NCBI RefSeq assembly: GCF_026109735.1
Contig: NZ_CP069620.1
Coordinates: forward strand, 2,356,001-2,420,000
Source of the DNA: Salinimicrobium tongyeongense
Lineage (GTDB): Bacteria > Bacteroidota > Bacteroidia > Flavobacteriales > Flavobacteriaceae
Length of the DNA stretch: 64,000 nucleotides
Direction: 5' to 3'
Shown here: positions 17,434 through 26,949 of the stretch, piece by piece
How the letters are laid out: each line of letters starts with the position of its first letter
Position numbering within the stretch: the first letter of the stretch is position 1
Notes under the pieces: generated by a model
What the model saw: only the letters and a program-made list of their open reading frames with translations
Database searches by the model: none
What the model was told of the DNA's origin: nothing
Made by a program: the position numbers and the translations under genes

Positions 17434-20064
17434 ATGTCTGTAGCATCAAATTACGTAGCCCGCGAAGTTGAAACCAAGTGGTATGACTACTGGATGAAGA
17501 ACAATTATTTTCATTCGGAAGTGGATGAAAGAGAGCCTTATACTATCGTAATTCCGCCGCCCAATGTTACCGGCGTGCTGCACATGGGGCACATGCTCAA
17601 TAACACCATTCAGGATGTTTTGATTCGCCGCGCACGGCTGCAGGGTTACAACGCCTGCTGGGTGCCGGGGACAGATCACGCCTCAATTGCTACGGAAGCC
17701 AAGGTTGTGGCCAAATTAAAGGCTGAGGGGATTGACAAAAATGCCCTTTCAAGGGAAGAATTCCTGGAACACGCCTGGGAATGGACGCACAAACATGGCG
17801 GGATTATTTTGGAACAGCTCAAAAAACTTGGGGCTTCCTGTGACTGGGACCGCACGAAATTCACGATGGACGATGATATGTCGGCTTCGGTAATAAAGGT
17901 CTTTGTTGACCTTTACCGCAAAGGGCACATTTACCGCGGGTATCGCATGGTAAACTGGGACCCGCAGGCGAGAACCACCCTTTCTGATGAAGAAGTGATC
18001 TACCAGGAGCAGCAGGGGCAGTTGTACTACCTTCAGTATAAAATTGAGGGTACAAATGATACGCTCACTATTGCTACTACCCGGCCCGAAACTATTTTGG
18101 GAGATACTGCTGTGTGTATTAACCCTAATGATGAAAGGTTTAGTCATTTAAAAGGTAAAAAGGCCATTGTGCCGCTTTGTGAGCGGGTGATCCCCATTAT
18201 CGAAGATGAATATGTTGATATTGAGTTTGGAACGGGATGCTTAAAAGTAACCCCGGCGCACGATGAAAATGACAAGATGTTGGGAGATAAGCACAACCTG
18301 GAGGTGATCGATATCTTTCACGATGATGCTACGCTAAATTCCTACGGAATGCATTATGAAGGAATGGACCGTTTCGAGGCACGAAAAAAGATCGTTAAAG
18401 AACTTGAGGAAAAAGGAATTTTGGTGAAAACTGAAACCCACCTCAATAAAGTAGGCACCAGTGAGCGCACAGGAGCGGTGATCGAGCCAAAACTAAGCGA
18501 CCAGTGGTTCTTAAAAATGAAAGAACTGGCCCGGCCTGCACTTGATGCCGTGCTGGAGAAAGAGGTGAGCCTGGTACCCGAAAAATTTGTAAATACTTAC
18601 CGTCACTGGATGGAGAATGTTCGCGACTGGAACATTAGCCGGCAGTTGGTGTGGGGGCAGCAAATTCCCGCATATTACTACGGAAGCGGGAAAGAAGATT
18701 TCGTTGTGGCCGAGACTATTGAAGAGGCTGTGGCATTGGCTAAGAAACAAACCGGGAACGAAAACTTAACAGCTGCCAATTTGAGGCAGGATCAGGACGC
18801 TCTTGATACCTGGTTCTCATCATGGCTTTGGCCAATTAGCGTCTTTAACGGGATTCTTGAGCCCGACAATAAGGAGATTAACTACTATTACCCAACAAAT
18901 GACCTGGTAACGGCACCTGAAATCCTGTTTTTCTGGGTGGCACGTATGATCATTGCGGGGTATGAATACAGAGATCAAAAGCCTTTCAACAATGTTTACC
19001 TAACGGGAATTGTTCGCGACAAACAGCGTCGAAAAATGTCAAAATCCCTGGGTAATTCGCCAGATCCTCTCGGGCTTATAGACGCTTATGGTGCCGACGG
19101 GGTAAGGGTAGGAATGCTGTTGAGCTCTCCTGCCGGAAATGACCTTATGTTTGATGAAGATTTGTGCAAGCAGGGAGCGGCATTTGTAAATAAAATATGG
19201 AATTCGTTTAAGCTGGTGAGTTCCTGGGAAGTTTCAGAAACAGCAAAAAAACCCGAAGCTGCAAAGATTGCGGTGGAATGGTACAGGGCGAAATTCCAAA
19301 AGAGCCTGCACGAGATCGAAGACAACTACAGGAAATACCGCATAAGTGATGCTTTAATGGCGACTTATAAACTGGTTTGGGACGATTACTGTTCCTGGTT
19401 CCTGGAAATGGTGAAACCGGCTTACGGGCAGCCTGTGGATCAAGCCACTTTTGATGCCGTGACCGAGATCCTGGAGAACAACCTTAAGATACTTCACCCG
19501 TTCGTGCCTTTCGTTTCAGAAGAAATATGGCAATCAATGAAGCAGCGAGATGAAAAAGAAGCCCTGATTATTTCCTCATGGCCCAAAAATGAGGAATTTG
19601 ATGCTTCTCTTATAGATGAGTTTGTGGTGGCTTCAGAAGTGGTATCGGGGATAAGGAGTATCAGGAAAGAAAAGAATATTTCTTACAAAGATCAAATTGA
19701 GCTGCAGGTACTCAACAATGAAAAGCTGAGCAGTAGTTTTGATCCTGTTATCGAAAAAATGGGGAATATCTCATCGTTGGGCTATACTCAGGAACAAGTG
19801 AAAGGAGCACTTTCGTTCAGGGTGAAATCTAATGAATATTTTATTCCGGTGACCGGTGCAGTTGATGTTGAAGCCGAAAAGGCCAAACTTGAAGAGGAAC
19901 TGAATTACACCCGCGGATTCTTAAAATCGGTAGAGAAAAAGCTTTCTAACGAGAAGTTTGTAAATGGGGCACCCGCAAAAGTTGTGGATAACGAAAAGCA
20001 GAAAAAAGCCGATGCCGAGGCGAAAATCGAAGCTATACTCGCAAGTTTAAATGCTCTTTCTTAG
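17434..20064 (+). CDS. valS: valyl-tRNA synthetase
   Basis: 876 residues, the normal size. Class I synthetase: HMGH at residues 50-53 in GVLHMGHML and KMSKS at 534-538. The editing domain is in between (~190-330), an anticodon-binding domain follows (~600-750), and residues ~810-875 form the C-terminal coiled coil typical of ValRS. Charges tRNA-Val in the cytoplasm. Monocistronic, with a terminator directly after. Confidence 0.97.
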   Translation: MSVASNYVAREVETKWYDYWMKNNYFHSEVDEREPYTIVIPPPNVTGVLHMGHMLNNTIQDVLIRRARLQGYNACWVPGTDHASIATEAKVVAKLKAEGIDKNALSREEFLEHAWEWTHKHGGIILEQLKKLGASCDWDRTKFTMDDDMSASVIKVFVDLYRKGHIYRGYRMVNWDPQARTTLSDEEVIYQEQQGQLYYLQYKIEGTNDTLTIATTRPETILGDTAVCINPNDERFSHLKGKKAIVPLCERVIPIIEDEYVDIEFGTGCLKVTPAHDENDKMLGDKHNLEVIDIFHDDATLNSYGMHYEGMDRFEARKKIVKELEEKGILVKTETHLNKVGTSERTGAVIEPKLSDQWFLKMKELARPALDAVLEKEVSLVPEKFVNTYRHWMENVRDWNISRQLVWGQQIPAYYYGSGKEDFVVAETIEEAVALAKKQTGNENLTAANLRQDQDALDTWFSSWLWPISVFNGILEPDNKEINYYYPTNDLVTAPEILFFWVARMIIAGYEYRDQKPFNNVYLTGIVRDKQRRKMSKSLGNSPDPLGLIDAYGADGVRVGMLLSSPAGNDLMFDEDLCKQGAAFVNKIWNSFKLVSSWEVSETAKKPEAAKIAVEWYRAKFQKSLHEIEDNYRKYRISDALMATYKLVWDDYCSWFLEMVKPAYGQPVDQATFDAVTEILENNLKILHPFVPFVSEEIWQSMKQRDEKEALIISSWPKNEEFDASLIDEFVVASEVVSGIRSIRKEKNISYKDQIELQVLNNEKLSSSFDPVIEKMGNISSLGYTQEQVKGALSFRVKSNEYFIPVTGAVDVEAEKAKLEEELNYTRGFLKSVEKKLSNEKFVNGAPAKVVDNEKQKKADAEAKIEAILASLNALS

Positions 20065-20095
20065 AGAGCGCAATATAATTTCAGAGATAAAGAAA

Positions 20096-20133
20096 AAAAA
20101 GCTCGCAGATTTGAAGAATCTGCGAGCTTTCTT
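20096..20133 (+). terminator. terminator of valS
   Basis: Strong stem AAAGCTCGCAGATT / AATCTGCGAGCTTT with a five-base loop and flanking A and T runs, 32 bases after the stop. Confidence 0.88.
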
Positions 20134-20197
20134 GTTTTATGAAAACCAGGTTACTGCCTGAAATAGTCTGGAATTTAAGCGGTACAGCAAGGTTGTG

Positions 20198-20464
20198 TTA
20201 ATCTTCAATGTTTTCCCTCACCAGTTCAATATAGGCCTCTTTGGCTTCCCTGGGGCTCATTCCTTTAACCTGGAGCAGGGCGTTTAATTTGAAAGCGTTT
20301 TTAATATCGCTGTTGCCCGAAGGCATATATGCCTGTGAGTGTTTAGTAGCCTGTTTATAGTAGGCGTACAGCTTAAGCATAAGATCTGGGGGGAGCTTCC
20401 GGGAAGTCCTGCTGGCTTTTTCATAAGCTCTTAAAAATTCCCTGTCAACTTCTTCAGGAGTCAT
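20198..20464 (-). CDS. acyl-CoA-binding protein
   Basis: 88 residues from ATG 20464. ACBP fold: FLRAYEKAS, then KLPPDLMLKLYAYYKQAT (the acyl-CoA contact helix) and QVKGMSPREAKEAYIELV. ACBPs bind long-chain acyl-CoA esters in the cytoplasm. I prefer 20464, ten bases after the psd stop, to an in-frame ATG at 20506 that would overlap psd by 32 bases. It closes the lipid operon, which suggests it serves phospholipid acyl traffic. ACBP is best known in eukaryotes but is regular in Flavobacteriaceae. Confidence 0.87.
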   Translation of the reverse strand: MTPEEVDREFLRAYEKASRTSRKLPPDLMLKLYAYYKQATKHSQAYMPSGNSDIKNAFKLNALLQVKGMSPREAKEAYIELVRENIED

Positions 20465-20474
20465 GGCTACAAGG

Positions 20475-21128
20475 TTAGGAAACTTTTGCAATGAGACTAA
20501 TGCCACCTTTTACTTTTTGATTCAGTTTAACTTCAAGCGTGGTGCCCAGAGGAAGAAAAACGTCAACGCGTGATCCAAATTTAATGAATCCGCTATCGCT
20601 TCCCTGTACTACTTCTTCGCCTTCTTTAGCGTAATTCACAATTCGTTTGGCCAGGGCACCTGCAATTTGCCTGTAGAGGATCTCGCCGGTACTGTCATTT
20701 TCAACCACCACGGTAGTGCGTTCATTCTCTTCACTTGCTTTGGGATGCCAGGCAACCAGGTATTTTCCCGGATGGTACTTGCTGTATTTTACAATACCGC
20801 CAACAGGATGCCGGGTTACATGTACATTGATGGGAGACATGAACACAGAAACCATAAGACGCTTGTCTTTAAAATATTCTTTTTCATAGACTTCTTCAAT
20901 CACCACCACCTTGCCGTCAACGGGTGCGATCACGTGTTTGGTATTGAGTTCGGTTGTTCTTTTAGGGTTTCTGAAGAACTGAAGGACCAAAAAGAAAAGT
21001 ACGATAGACCCAACAAGGATCACCACTCTAATCCAATAGGTGAAAATAAAAGCCTGCGCCAGTAGGTTTACAATGATGAGCAGGATCATTGCAGTTCCCA
21101 TTATTTTATATCCTTCTTTATGAAACAT
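20475..21128 (-). CDS. psd: phosphatidylserine decarboxylase family protein
   Basis: 217 residues, the short form. Two hydrophobic segments (~10-50), then FRNPKR, APVDGKVVVIEEV, SVFMSPINVHVTRHPVGG and near the end FIKFGSRVDVFLP, where the GS dipeptide is the expected self-cleavage site that creates the pyruvoyl group. Converts phosphatidylserine to phosphatidylethanolamine at the inner membrane. Overlaps the cdsA gene by 11 bases. Confidence 0.92.
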   Translation of the reverse strand: MFHKEGYKIMGTAMILLIIVNLLAQAFIFTYWIRVVILVGSIVLFFLVLQFFRNPKRTTELNTKHVIAPVDGKVVVIEEVYEKEYFKDKRLMVSVFMSPINVHVTRHPVGGIVKYSKYHPGKYLVAWHPKASEENERTTVVVENDSTGEILYRQIAGALAKRIVNYAKEGEEVVQGSDSGFIKFGSRVDVFLPLGTTLEVKLNQKVKGGISLIAKVS

Positions 21129-21921
21129 AGTTAATTAGTTGTAAATAGGCATAAACAAAAGGGCTTGAAAAAATAATACTATCAAGCCTGTCAAACAATC
21201 CTCCGTGACCCGGCATAAGTCTGCCGCTGTCTTTCACTCCTGCCTGTCTTTTAAACTTTGACTGGATGAGGTCTCCAAGGGTGCCAAAAATGCTTAAAAT
21301 CACTGCCAGTCCTATCCACACCTGTATAGTGAGGAGACCGGTAAAGAAGTAAACCAGGTAAGCTGCAACCGCACTAAAGACCAAGCCTCCCATGAATCCT
21401 TCAACCGTTTTTTTGGGGGAGATCCTTTCAAAGAGCTTTTTCTTTCCAAAATTCTTACCTACAAGATAGGCAAAAGTATCGTTTATCCAAATAAGCGAAA
21501 AGATCCCTACTACCAGTTCGGGAGTAAAATCTCCGGTGTAACTGGGAATGAGCGTGAGAAAAATAAGGGATGCAATGAGGTAAAAAATGATGATCACATA
21601 TTTTTTCTTCTCAAAAAGGGGAATTTTATTCACCAGCATAAGGTCTTTTACTAGAAACAGATTCACAAATATGGTGATGAGTAAGAGGAGGGACGTGCCA
21701 TAAGGGCTCCAGCGCATATAGCTGAAAATATAGAACAACCCAATAAGGAGAAAATACCCGAGGTAGCTTTTTAAATGTAATAACCTTTGTAGTTCCCTGA
21801 GGCAAATAAGGCCAAACAACAGGAAAAGTGTGGTGAAGGCAAATTCAGATGCAAATATGGAGACCACGAGAATGGATATATACATGACCCCCGATAAACC
21901 CCGAATAATATTTTCCTTCAT
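21118..21921 (-). CDS. cdsA: phosphatidate cytidylyltransferase
   Basis: 267 residues with about seven membrane segments. The CDP-DAG synthase signature is at the C-terminal side: SKFKRQAGVKDSGRLMPGHG followed by GLFDRLDS. Makes CDP-diacylglycerol from phosphatidate and CTP, the branch point of phospholipid synthesis. It starts one base after the LUD gene stop and overlaps psd, so the chain cdsA-psd-ACBP is one transcript. Confidence 0.95.
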   Translation of the reverse strand: MKENIIRGLSGVMYISILVVSIFASEFAFTTLFLLFGLICLRELQRLLHLKSYLGYFLLIGLFYIFSYMRWSPYGTSLLLLITIFVNLFLVKDLMLVNKIPLFEKKKYVIIIFYLIASLIFLTLIPSYTGDFTPELVVGIFSLIWINDTFAYLVGKNFGKKKLFERISPKKTVEGFMGGLVFSAVAAYLVYFFTGLLTIQVWIGLAVILSIFGTLGDLIQSKFKRQAGVKDSGRLMPGHGGLFDRLDSIIFSSPFVYAYLQLINYVS

Positions 21922-21922
21922 G

Positions 21923-22534
21923 TTACAGATCTTCCAGAAGCAGCAAATATAGGTTTTTTGTACTACTTCCGTAGCTCATGAAATCCCCTTCTTTGTTGTT
22001 CTCAAAATTCTTGATGGTGGTAATATTTGAAGGAATACGGTCTTTATTTTTAAACTTAATGCCTCTTAAGCCCTCTCCAATAGCGTCAACAAGCTTACTG
22101 GTAGAGGCAAGGATAACAAAATTATAGGGTAATTCTTTAAGCTTTTTTTCCTTTATTTGGTTGGAAGAAATAAGAATAGACCCGTCATTGGCGATAAGGT
22201 ATTCGCAGGTGCTAAGAAAAAAGGCTGCTTCGCCCGAATTGGTGAATATTAAATTCTGGTCGGAAAATTTATCCCTTAGATTCTGATCAAAACAACAAGT
22301 TTCTTTTTCATACCAATCATTCTCTAACATGATGTTTTCGAATGTTTCTATCAACTCCTCGTTACTCTCGCAATAAAGAAATTTGCCGCCGTTATTTTTA
22401 AAGTTGAGCATAAAACGCTCATCGGTAGGGAGTTTAACATCTGGCATATACTTGCTACGGTCAGAATTTTCTACTTTATCCTGACCTTTGTCTGATTTAG
22501 ATTTAGGGTTCAAAAAATTTCTAAATAGACTCAT
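21923..22534 (-). CDS. LUD (LutC/YkgG-like) domain protein
   Basis: 203 residues. The first ~40 are polar, then a LUD domain with FTNSGEAAFFLSTCEYLIANDGS-type core, ILISSNQIKEKKL and a C-terminal YGSSTKNLYLLLLEDL. LUD proteins of the LutC type act in lactate oxidation, but no lutA or lutB is near, and in Bacteroidota this gene regularly sits beside ftsH and cdsA. Its job here is unknown. Confidence 0.82.
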   Translation of the reverse strand: MSLFRNFLNPKSKSDKGQDKVENSDRSKYMPDVKLPTDERFMLNFKNNGGKFLYCESNEELIETFENIMLENDWYEKETCCFDQNLRDKFSDQNLIFTNSGEAAFFLSTCEYLIANDGSILISSNQIKEKKLKELPYNFVILASTSKLVDAIGEGLRGIKFKNKDRIPSNITTIKNFENNKEGDFMSYGSSTKNLYLLLLEDL

Positions 22535-22573
22535 ATAGGTTTGTGATTACTCAAGGTAGCATTTCACCCAAAG

Positions 22574-22618
22574 GTAAAAAATCTTAACTTACAGATTGGG
22601 GTAAGTTAAGATTTTTTA
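22574..22618 (-). terminator. hairpin between ftsH and the LUD gene
   Basis: Perfect 16-base arms (AAAAAATCTTAACTTA and complement) around a ten-base loop, with a T-run on the minus strand. It may end or attenuate the rsfS-ftsH transcript before the lipid genes. Confidence 0.8.
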
Positions 22619-22634
22619 CTGCTAAAAGTGTATA

Positions 22635-24686
22635 TTATTTTCCTTCGGAAGTCGAAGCGTCCTGAGCTTCTGAACCTGGTGTGCTGCCGGGAATGGTTTT
22701 TTCCGTAACTGTTTCTTCCTGTACGGGCACTTTTTTCTCCTGGCTGTTGCCGTTCATGATCTCGTCACGGCTCTTATAAGGCCTCTTTCCGAAGATCTCT
22801 TCCAGGTTGTCTTTAAAGATAACCTCTTTTTCCAGAAGGATCTCTGCCAGCCTTGTAAGCTTGTCTTTATTCTCTTCCAGAAGCCTTATCGCTCTTTGGT
22901 ACTGCTCTTCAATAAGGTTGGAGATCTCTTTGTCTATTAATTCTGAAGTCTTCTCACTGTAGGGCTTGGTAAAATTGTATTCACTCTGGCCTGAAGAATC
23001 GTGATAGGTGAGGTTCCCTACCTTTTCATTCAATCCATACACGGTTACCATGGCACGGGCCTGTTTGGTCACTTTTTCCAGGTCACTTAGTGCCCCGGTA
23101 GAAATTTTATTGAAAATCACCTTTTCGGCAGCCCGTCCCCCCAGTGCGGCACACATTTCGTCAAGCATCTGCTCTGGCCTCACAATAAGCCTTTCCTCAG
23201 GCAGGTACCAGGCAGCTCCAAGCGATTGCCCGCGAGGTACAATGGTCACTTTTACAAGTGGAGCGGCATGTTCCAGAATCCAGCTAACGGTTGCATGTCC
23301 TGCTTCGTGAAATGCAATGGCTTGTTTCTCTTCGGGAGTGATGATCTTGTTCTTTTTCTCAAGCCCCCCTACAATGCGGTCTACAGCATCTAAAAAGTCC
23401 TGTTTTCCAACCGCAGTTTTGCTGTTACGGGCAGCAATTAATGCAGCCTCGTTACACACGTTGGCAATGTCGGCCCCAGAGAAACCAGGGGTTTGCTTTG
23501 CCATAAATTCTGTGTCCAGCTCGTCGGCCACTTTTTTAAGCGGACGAAGGTGTACTTCAAAGATTTCTTTTCTTTCCCTAACATCAGGGAGGTCTACATA
23601 GATCTGTCTGTCAAACCTTCCGGCGCGCATGAGTGCCTTGTCAAGTACATCGGCACGGTTAGTAGCCGCAAGTACAATTACATTGGTGTTTGTTCCAAAA
23701 CCGTCCATTTCTGTAAGCAGCTGGTTCAGGGTGTTCTCACGCTCGTCGTTAGATCCCGAAAAATTACTTTTTCCACGGGCACGTCCTATAGCGTCAATCT
23801 CGTCAATAAAGATAATGGCGGGAGATTTTTCTTTTGCCTGTTTAAAGAGGTCGCGTACTCTCGAAGCACCAACCCCCACAAACATTTCCACAAAATCGGA
23901 TCCTGAAAGGGAGAAGAACGGAACTTTTGCTTCTCCTGCAACTGCTTTGGCGAGTAAGGTTTTACCGGTTCCCGGAGGCCCAACAAGCAGTGCCCCTTTT
24001 GGGATTTTACCTCCCAGGGAGGTATATTTATCCGGAGTTTTTAAGAAATCTACAATCTCCTGTACTTCTTCTTTGGCCCCTTCAAGGCCGGCCACATCTT
24101 TAAAAGAAACTTTTACATCGGTATTTTGATCAAAAAGCTTGGCTTTGGATTTTCCGATGTTAAAAATTTGTCCGCCTGCGCCACCGCCGGCTCCACCGCT
24201 CATTCGGCGCATAATGAAGATCCAGATTCCAATAATCAGAATAAATGGTAACAGGGTAAGCAGGATATCCCCCCAAACATTTTGATGGGTTTCGAAGACC
24301 ACCGGGGTGTCAACATTGTTTTCAGCTTTTACCTCTCTTATATCATCTTCAAGGTTTTGCAGGTCTCCAAACTCAAAGGTGTAGGCCGGGGAGTCCCCTC
24401 CTGGGAACAACTCATCCTGTACAGCCTGCTGGTGTATATCTTTTGATTTAGCCTCTTCGGTGAGAAAAACTTTAGCCTGGTTGCGGTTAACGATCACCAC
24501 CTTCTTCACATCTCCCTGTTCCAGGTAGGTGAGGAATTCAGCAGGGTTGGTCTTGGCAGGTTCATTAAACCCGCTGTCACTAAAGAAATTTATTCCCAAA
24601 AAAACCAGGATAATAGCAGCATAAATCCAGTATGCACTAAATTTAGGTTTCTTTGGCTCTTTATTTTTAGGTTGCTCTTTGGCCAT
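22635..24686 (-). CDS. ftsH: ATP-dependent zinc metalloprotease FtsH
   Basis: 683 residues. Membrane segments ~18-36 and ~141-160, a periplasmic domain between them, AAA+ domain with Walker A GPPGTGKT at 236-243, Walker B IIFIDEID at 291-298 and SRH around 344-360, then the M41 protease with HEAGH at 460-464. Degrades membrane and short-lived cytoplasmic proteins as a hexamer. The C-terminal ~40 residues are low-complexity (Glu, Ser, Thr, Pro). Seventeen bases separate it from rsfS upstream. Confidence 0.97.
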   Translation of the reverse strand: MAKEQPKNKEPKKPKFSAYWIYAAIILVFLGINFFSDSGFNEPAKTNPAEFLTYLEQGDVKKVVIVNRNQAKVFLTEEAKSKDIHQQAVQDELFPGGDSPAYTFEFGDLQNLEDDIREVKAENNVDTPVVFETHQNVWGDILLTLLPFILIIGIWIFIMRRMSGGAGGGAGGQIFNIGKSKAKLFDQNTDVKVSFKDVAGLEGAKEEVQEIVDFLKTPDKYTSLGGKIPKGALLVGPPGTGKTLLAKAVAGEAKVPFFSLSGSDFVEMFVGVGASRVRDLFKQAKEKSPAIIFIDEIDAIGRARGKSNFSGSNDERENTLNQLLTEMDGFGTNTNVIVLAATNRADVLDKALMRAGRFDRQIYVDLPDVRERKEIFEVHLRPLKKVADELDTEFMAKQTPGFSGADIANVCNEAALIAARNSKTAVGKQDFLDAVDRIVGGLEKKNKIITPEEKQAIAFHEAGHATVSWILEHAAPLVKVTIVPRGQSLGAAWYLPEERLIVRPEQMLDEMCAALGGRAAEKVIFNKISTGALSDLEKVTKQARAMVTVYGLNEKVGNLTYHDSSGQSEYNFTKPYSEKTSELIDKEISNLIEEQYQRAIRLLEENKDKLTRLAEILLEKEVIFKDNLEEIFGKRPYKSRDEIMNGNSQEKKVPVQEETVTEKTIPGSTPGSEAQDASTSEGK

Positions 24687-24703
24687 GCGTTCTTTCTTAA
24701 CTC

Positions 24704-25075
24704 TTAATAATTTGTTTCAATTGAAGTGGATTTTGCATCCCCCCAAAGACTCTCAATATCGTAATACTCTCTAATATGCTTCTGAAAAACGTGCACTACC
24801 ACGCTCACGTAATCCATTAACACCCACTCGGCATTATCTGAACCCTCAACATGCCAGGGTTTGTCTTTGAGTGCTTTACTAACGGTTTTTTGAATGGAAT
24901 TCACAATGGCGTTCACCTGGGTGTTTGAGGTTCCATTGCAAATGATGAAGTAGTCACAAACAGTATTTTCTATCTCTCTAAGGTCAAGAATGTCAATGTC
25001 ATTTCCTTTAACTTCTTCGATTCCTTTGATTATGTGTGCTATAAGTATATCGTTGTTAGCTTCTTTTTTTATCAT
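24704..25075 (-). CDS. rsfS: ribosomal silencing factor RsfS
   Basis: 123 residues, full length. Family blocks ILDLREIENTVCDYFIICNG, TSNTQVNAI, PWHVEGSDNAEWVLMDY and VVVHVFQKHIREYYDIESLWGD-type end are all present. Binds uL14 on the large subunit and blocks subunit joining in starvation. First gene of the run rsfS-ftsH-LUD-cdsA-psd-ACBP. Confidence 0.95.
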   Translation of the reverse strand: MIKKEANNDILIAHIIKGIEEVKGNDIDILDLREIENTVCDYFIICNGTSNTQVNAIVNSIQKTVSKALKDKPWHVEGSDNAEWVLMDYVSVVVHVFQKHIREYYDIESLWGDAKSTSIETNY

Positions 25076-25094
25076 TAAATTTATTTTCTTTGCG

Positions 25095-25102
25095 CAAAGT
25101 TA
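25095..25102 (-). promoter_or_regulatory. -7 box of rsfS-ftsH
   Basis: TAACTTTG on the minus strand, a perfect TAnnTTTG, 19 bases before the rsfS ATG. The -33 element is not evident. Confidence 0.5.
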
Positions 25103-25168
25103 TTACTTTTTAAGGTTTTTGAACCTTGGTTTTCATAACATTTAACGCCTGCATTATCTATCCTTCGT

Positions 25169-25903
25169 ATGCACCTTATCAAAGTTAGTGCCATCAACTC
25201 CACAAATTCATTTGCGCGGGAGCTTTTAAAAGAAAATCCTCACCTGCCACTCACCTGTATAGTTGCAAAAAAACAAACACAGGGCCGGGGGCAGCGGGGT
25301 ACTACCTGGAGTGCCGAAGGTGGAAAAAACCTCACTTTTTCAGTGTTTTTGCCCCGGCCAAATATCAGTCCGGTGCAACAGTTTGTACTTAGTGCCACCA
25401 TTGCGACTTCTGTGATTTCGGCCCTTGAAAAATTTGAACTGCCACGTTTAAAAGTAAAATGGCCTAACGACATCTTGTCAGCTAATCAAAAGCTGGCGGG
25501 AATACTTATAGAAAACATTATTTCTGAAGGAAAAGTAACGGGATCTATAATTGGGGTTGGGCTAAACGTGAACCAGGAAGAATTTGGCGGTTTGCCCCAG
25601 GCGGGATCAATGAAGACTGTCACAGGCAAAGAGTTCAGGCTTGAGGAGGTGCTTGATGTGGTGCTTAGGGAGCTTGAAAAAGGATTTTCGGAGCTTTCCG
25701 AAGAAAACTCCGAAGAAATTTTAAACACCTATAAAAATGCCCTTTTTCGCAGGTTAGTGCCTTCTACTTTTCGAGATGCCCAAGGCAGCCTGTTCACAGG
25801 AATGATCCTGGATGTTAGCCCTTCGGGAAAACTGCGGGTGCAAAGGGAAGAAAAGGAAGAGGTCACTGAGTTTGACCTGAAAGAGGTGAGTCTTTGTTAC
25901 TAG
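25169..25903 (+). CDS. birA: biotin-[acetyl-CoA-carboxylase] ligase
   Basis: 244 residues. The catalytic domain has STNSFARELL, the biotinyl-AMP loop QTQGRGQRGTTWSA (residues ~37-48) and KVKWPNDIL with the key Lys; a small C-terminal SH3-like domain follows. The N-terminal winged helix of E. coli BirA is absent, so this is an enzyme only and not a repressor. It biotinylates the pyruvate carboxylase encoded at 36115-39564 and other biotin carriers. Its stop TAG shares the bases CTAG with the stop of the convergent gene. Confidence 0.94.
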   Translation: MHLIKVSAINSTNSFARELLKENPHLPLTCIVAKKQTQGRGQRGTTWSAEGGKNLTFSVFLPRPNISPVQQFVLSATIATSVISALEKFELPRLKVKWPNDILSANQKLAGILIENIISEGKVTGSIIGVGLNVNQEEFGGLPQAGSMKTVTGKEFRLEEVLDVVLRELEKGFSELSEENSEEILNTYKNALFRRLVPSTFRDAQGSLFTGMILDVSPSGKLRVQREEKEEVTEFDLKEVSLCY

Positions 25904-26292
25904 ATCCTGGCCAGGTTCTCTGAAAGGTTAGTGATGAATTTTTTTAGTGGTCCCTTTACCATCATGGCCATCATGGTGTTGAATTTTCCGTGGAAAAACA
26001 ACTGTGCCTCACTCTGGTTTTCTCCCAAAGGCTGAATTTCAACATCAAGGGAGAAATCAAATTTTTCTGAAGTTGAGCCCAGCTTAATGTATTCGGGTTC
26101 GCGGGTTTCCTTTATCTGTAAAGCAATTTCTGGCATTCCTTTAAGGGCAAAGGCAAAAGTATCCTGATTTTTAACCTCAAATTTCTCTTTGCTTTCAGGC
26201 ATAATTTGCTCGTAATTGCTCACATCGGTGAGGAATGTGAACAATTCCTGCTGATTCTTCTGTACTGTTACTTTGTCACTCTGTAGTTCCAT
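25900..26292 (-). CDS. SRPBCC-family protein
   Basis: 130 residues. The helix-grip outline is visible: a first strand and helix (KVTVQKNQQELFTFLTDVSNYEQIMPES), strands through FAFALKGMPEIALQI and FHGKFNTMMAMMVKGPLKKF leading into a long C-terminal helix. START-like proteins bind hydrophobic ligands; the ligand here is unknown. Three bases after pyrE, so co-transcribed with it. Its stop overlaps the birA stop by four bases. Confidence 0.8.
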   Translation of the reverse strand: MELQSDKVTVQKNQQELFTFLTDVSNYEQIMPESKEKFEVKNQDTFAFALKGMPEIALQIKETREPEYIKLGSTSEKFDFSLDVEIQPLGENQSEAQLFFHGKFNTMMAMMVKGPLKKFITNLSENLARI

Positions 26293-26295
26293 CTT

Positions 26296-26937
26296 TTATT
26301 TTTTCCAGTTCGCCGGGTCGTTTCTCCAACTTTTTAAGAGTTCGCTTTCGGCTTGGTTTATATAATTTGTTTTTAGGGCTACCTCCAGCAAATACTCGTA
26401 GTTGCTAAGGGTGTGCAGCTCAATGTTCGCATCTTTAAAATTCTGTTCTGCGGTATCAAAGCCATAAGAAAAGATAGCTAGCATGCCTTTTATCTGAAGC
26501 TTGGCATCCTGCAACGCCTTTACGGCATTTAAACTGCTGTTCCCTGTACTAATGAGGTCTTCAATGACCACCACGGTTTGGCCTTCCTCAATTTTTCCTT
26601 CTATCTGGTTTTTGCGGCCGTGAGACTTTGCCTCGGGGCGCACGTACGCAAATGGCAGGCTTAAATATTCGGCCACCAGCATTCCTATCCCTATGGCTCC
26701 TGTGGCTACACCGGCTATAACATCGGCTTTTCCGTAGAGTTGTTCTACCTGGCGCGCCATGTGTTCCCGTACAAAATTGCGGATTGGAGGATAAGATAAG
26801 ATGATGCGGTTGTCACAGTAAATAGGAGAGTTCCACCCGCTGGCCCATTTAAAGCCTTGTTGTGCATCTAATTTTATTGCCTTAATTTGCAATAATAACT
26901 CAGCAGTTTTGCGAGCCGTTTCCTTGTCTAAAATCAT
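26296..26937 (-). CDS. pyrE: orotate phosphoribosyltransferase
   Basis: 213 residues from ATG 26937 (MILDKETARKTAELLLQIKA, the normal family start). The PRPP loop VVVIEDLISTGNSSLNAV is at ~125-142, and SGWNSPIYCDNR and RPEAKSHGRKNQIEG are the usual flexible-loop blocks. Makes orotidine-5'-phosphate in pyrimidine synthesis. An ORF to 27069 runs through the divergent Nudix gene and its promoter and is not credible. First gene of a two-gene unit with the SRPBCC protein. Confidence 0.95.
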   Translation of the reverse strand: MILDKETARKTAELLLQIKAIKLDAQQGFKWASGWNSPIYCDNRIILSYPPIRNFVREHMARQVEQLYGKADVIAGVATGAIGIGMLVAEYLSLPFAYVRPEAKSHGRKNQIEGKIEEGQTVVVIEDLISTGNSSLNAVKALQDAKLQIKGMLAIFSYGFDTAEQNFKDANIELHTLSNYEYLLEVALKTNYINQAESELLKSWRNDPANWKK

Positions 26938-26941
26938 ACTG

Positions 26942-26949
26942 CAAATGTA
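26942..26949 (-). promoter_or_regulatory. pyrE -7 box inside the Nudix gene start
   Basis: TACATTTG on the minus strand, a perfect TAnnTTTG, overlaps the ATG of the divergent Nudix gene (26945-26947). The pyrE ATG follows after four bases. Confidence 0.55.
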
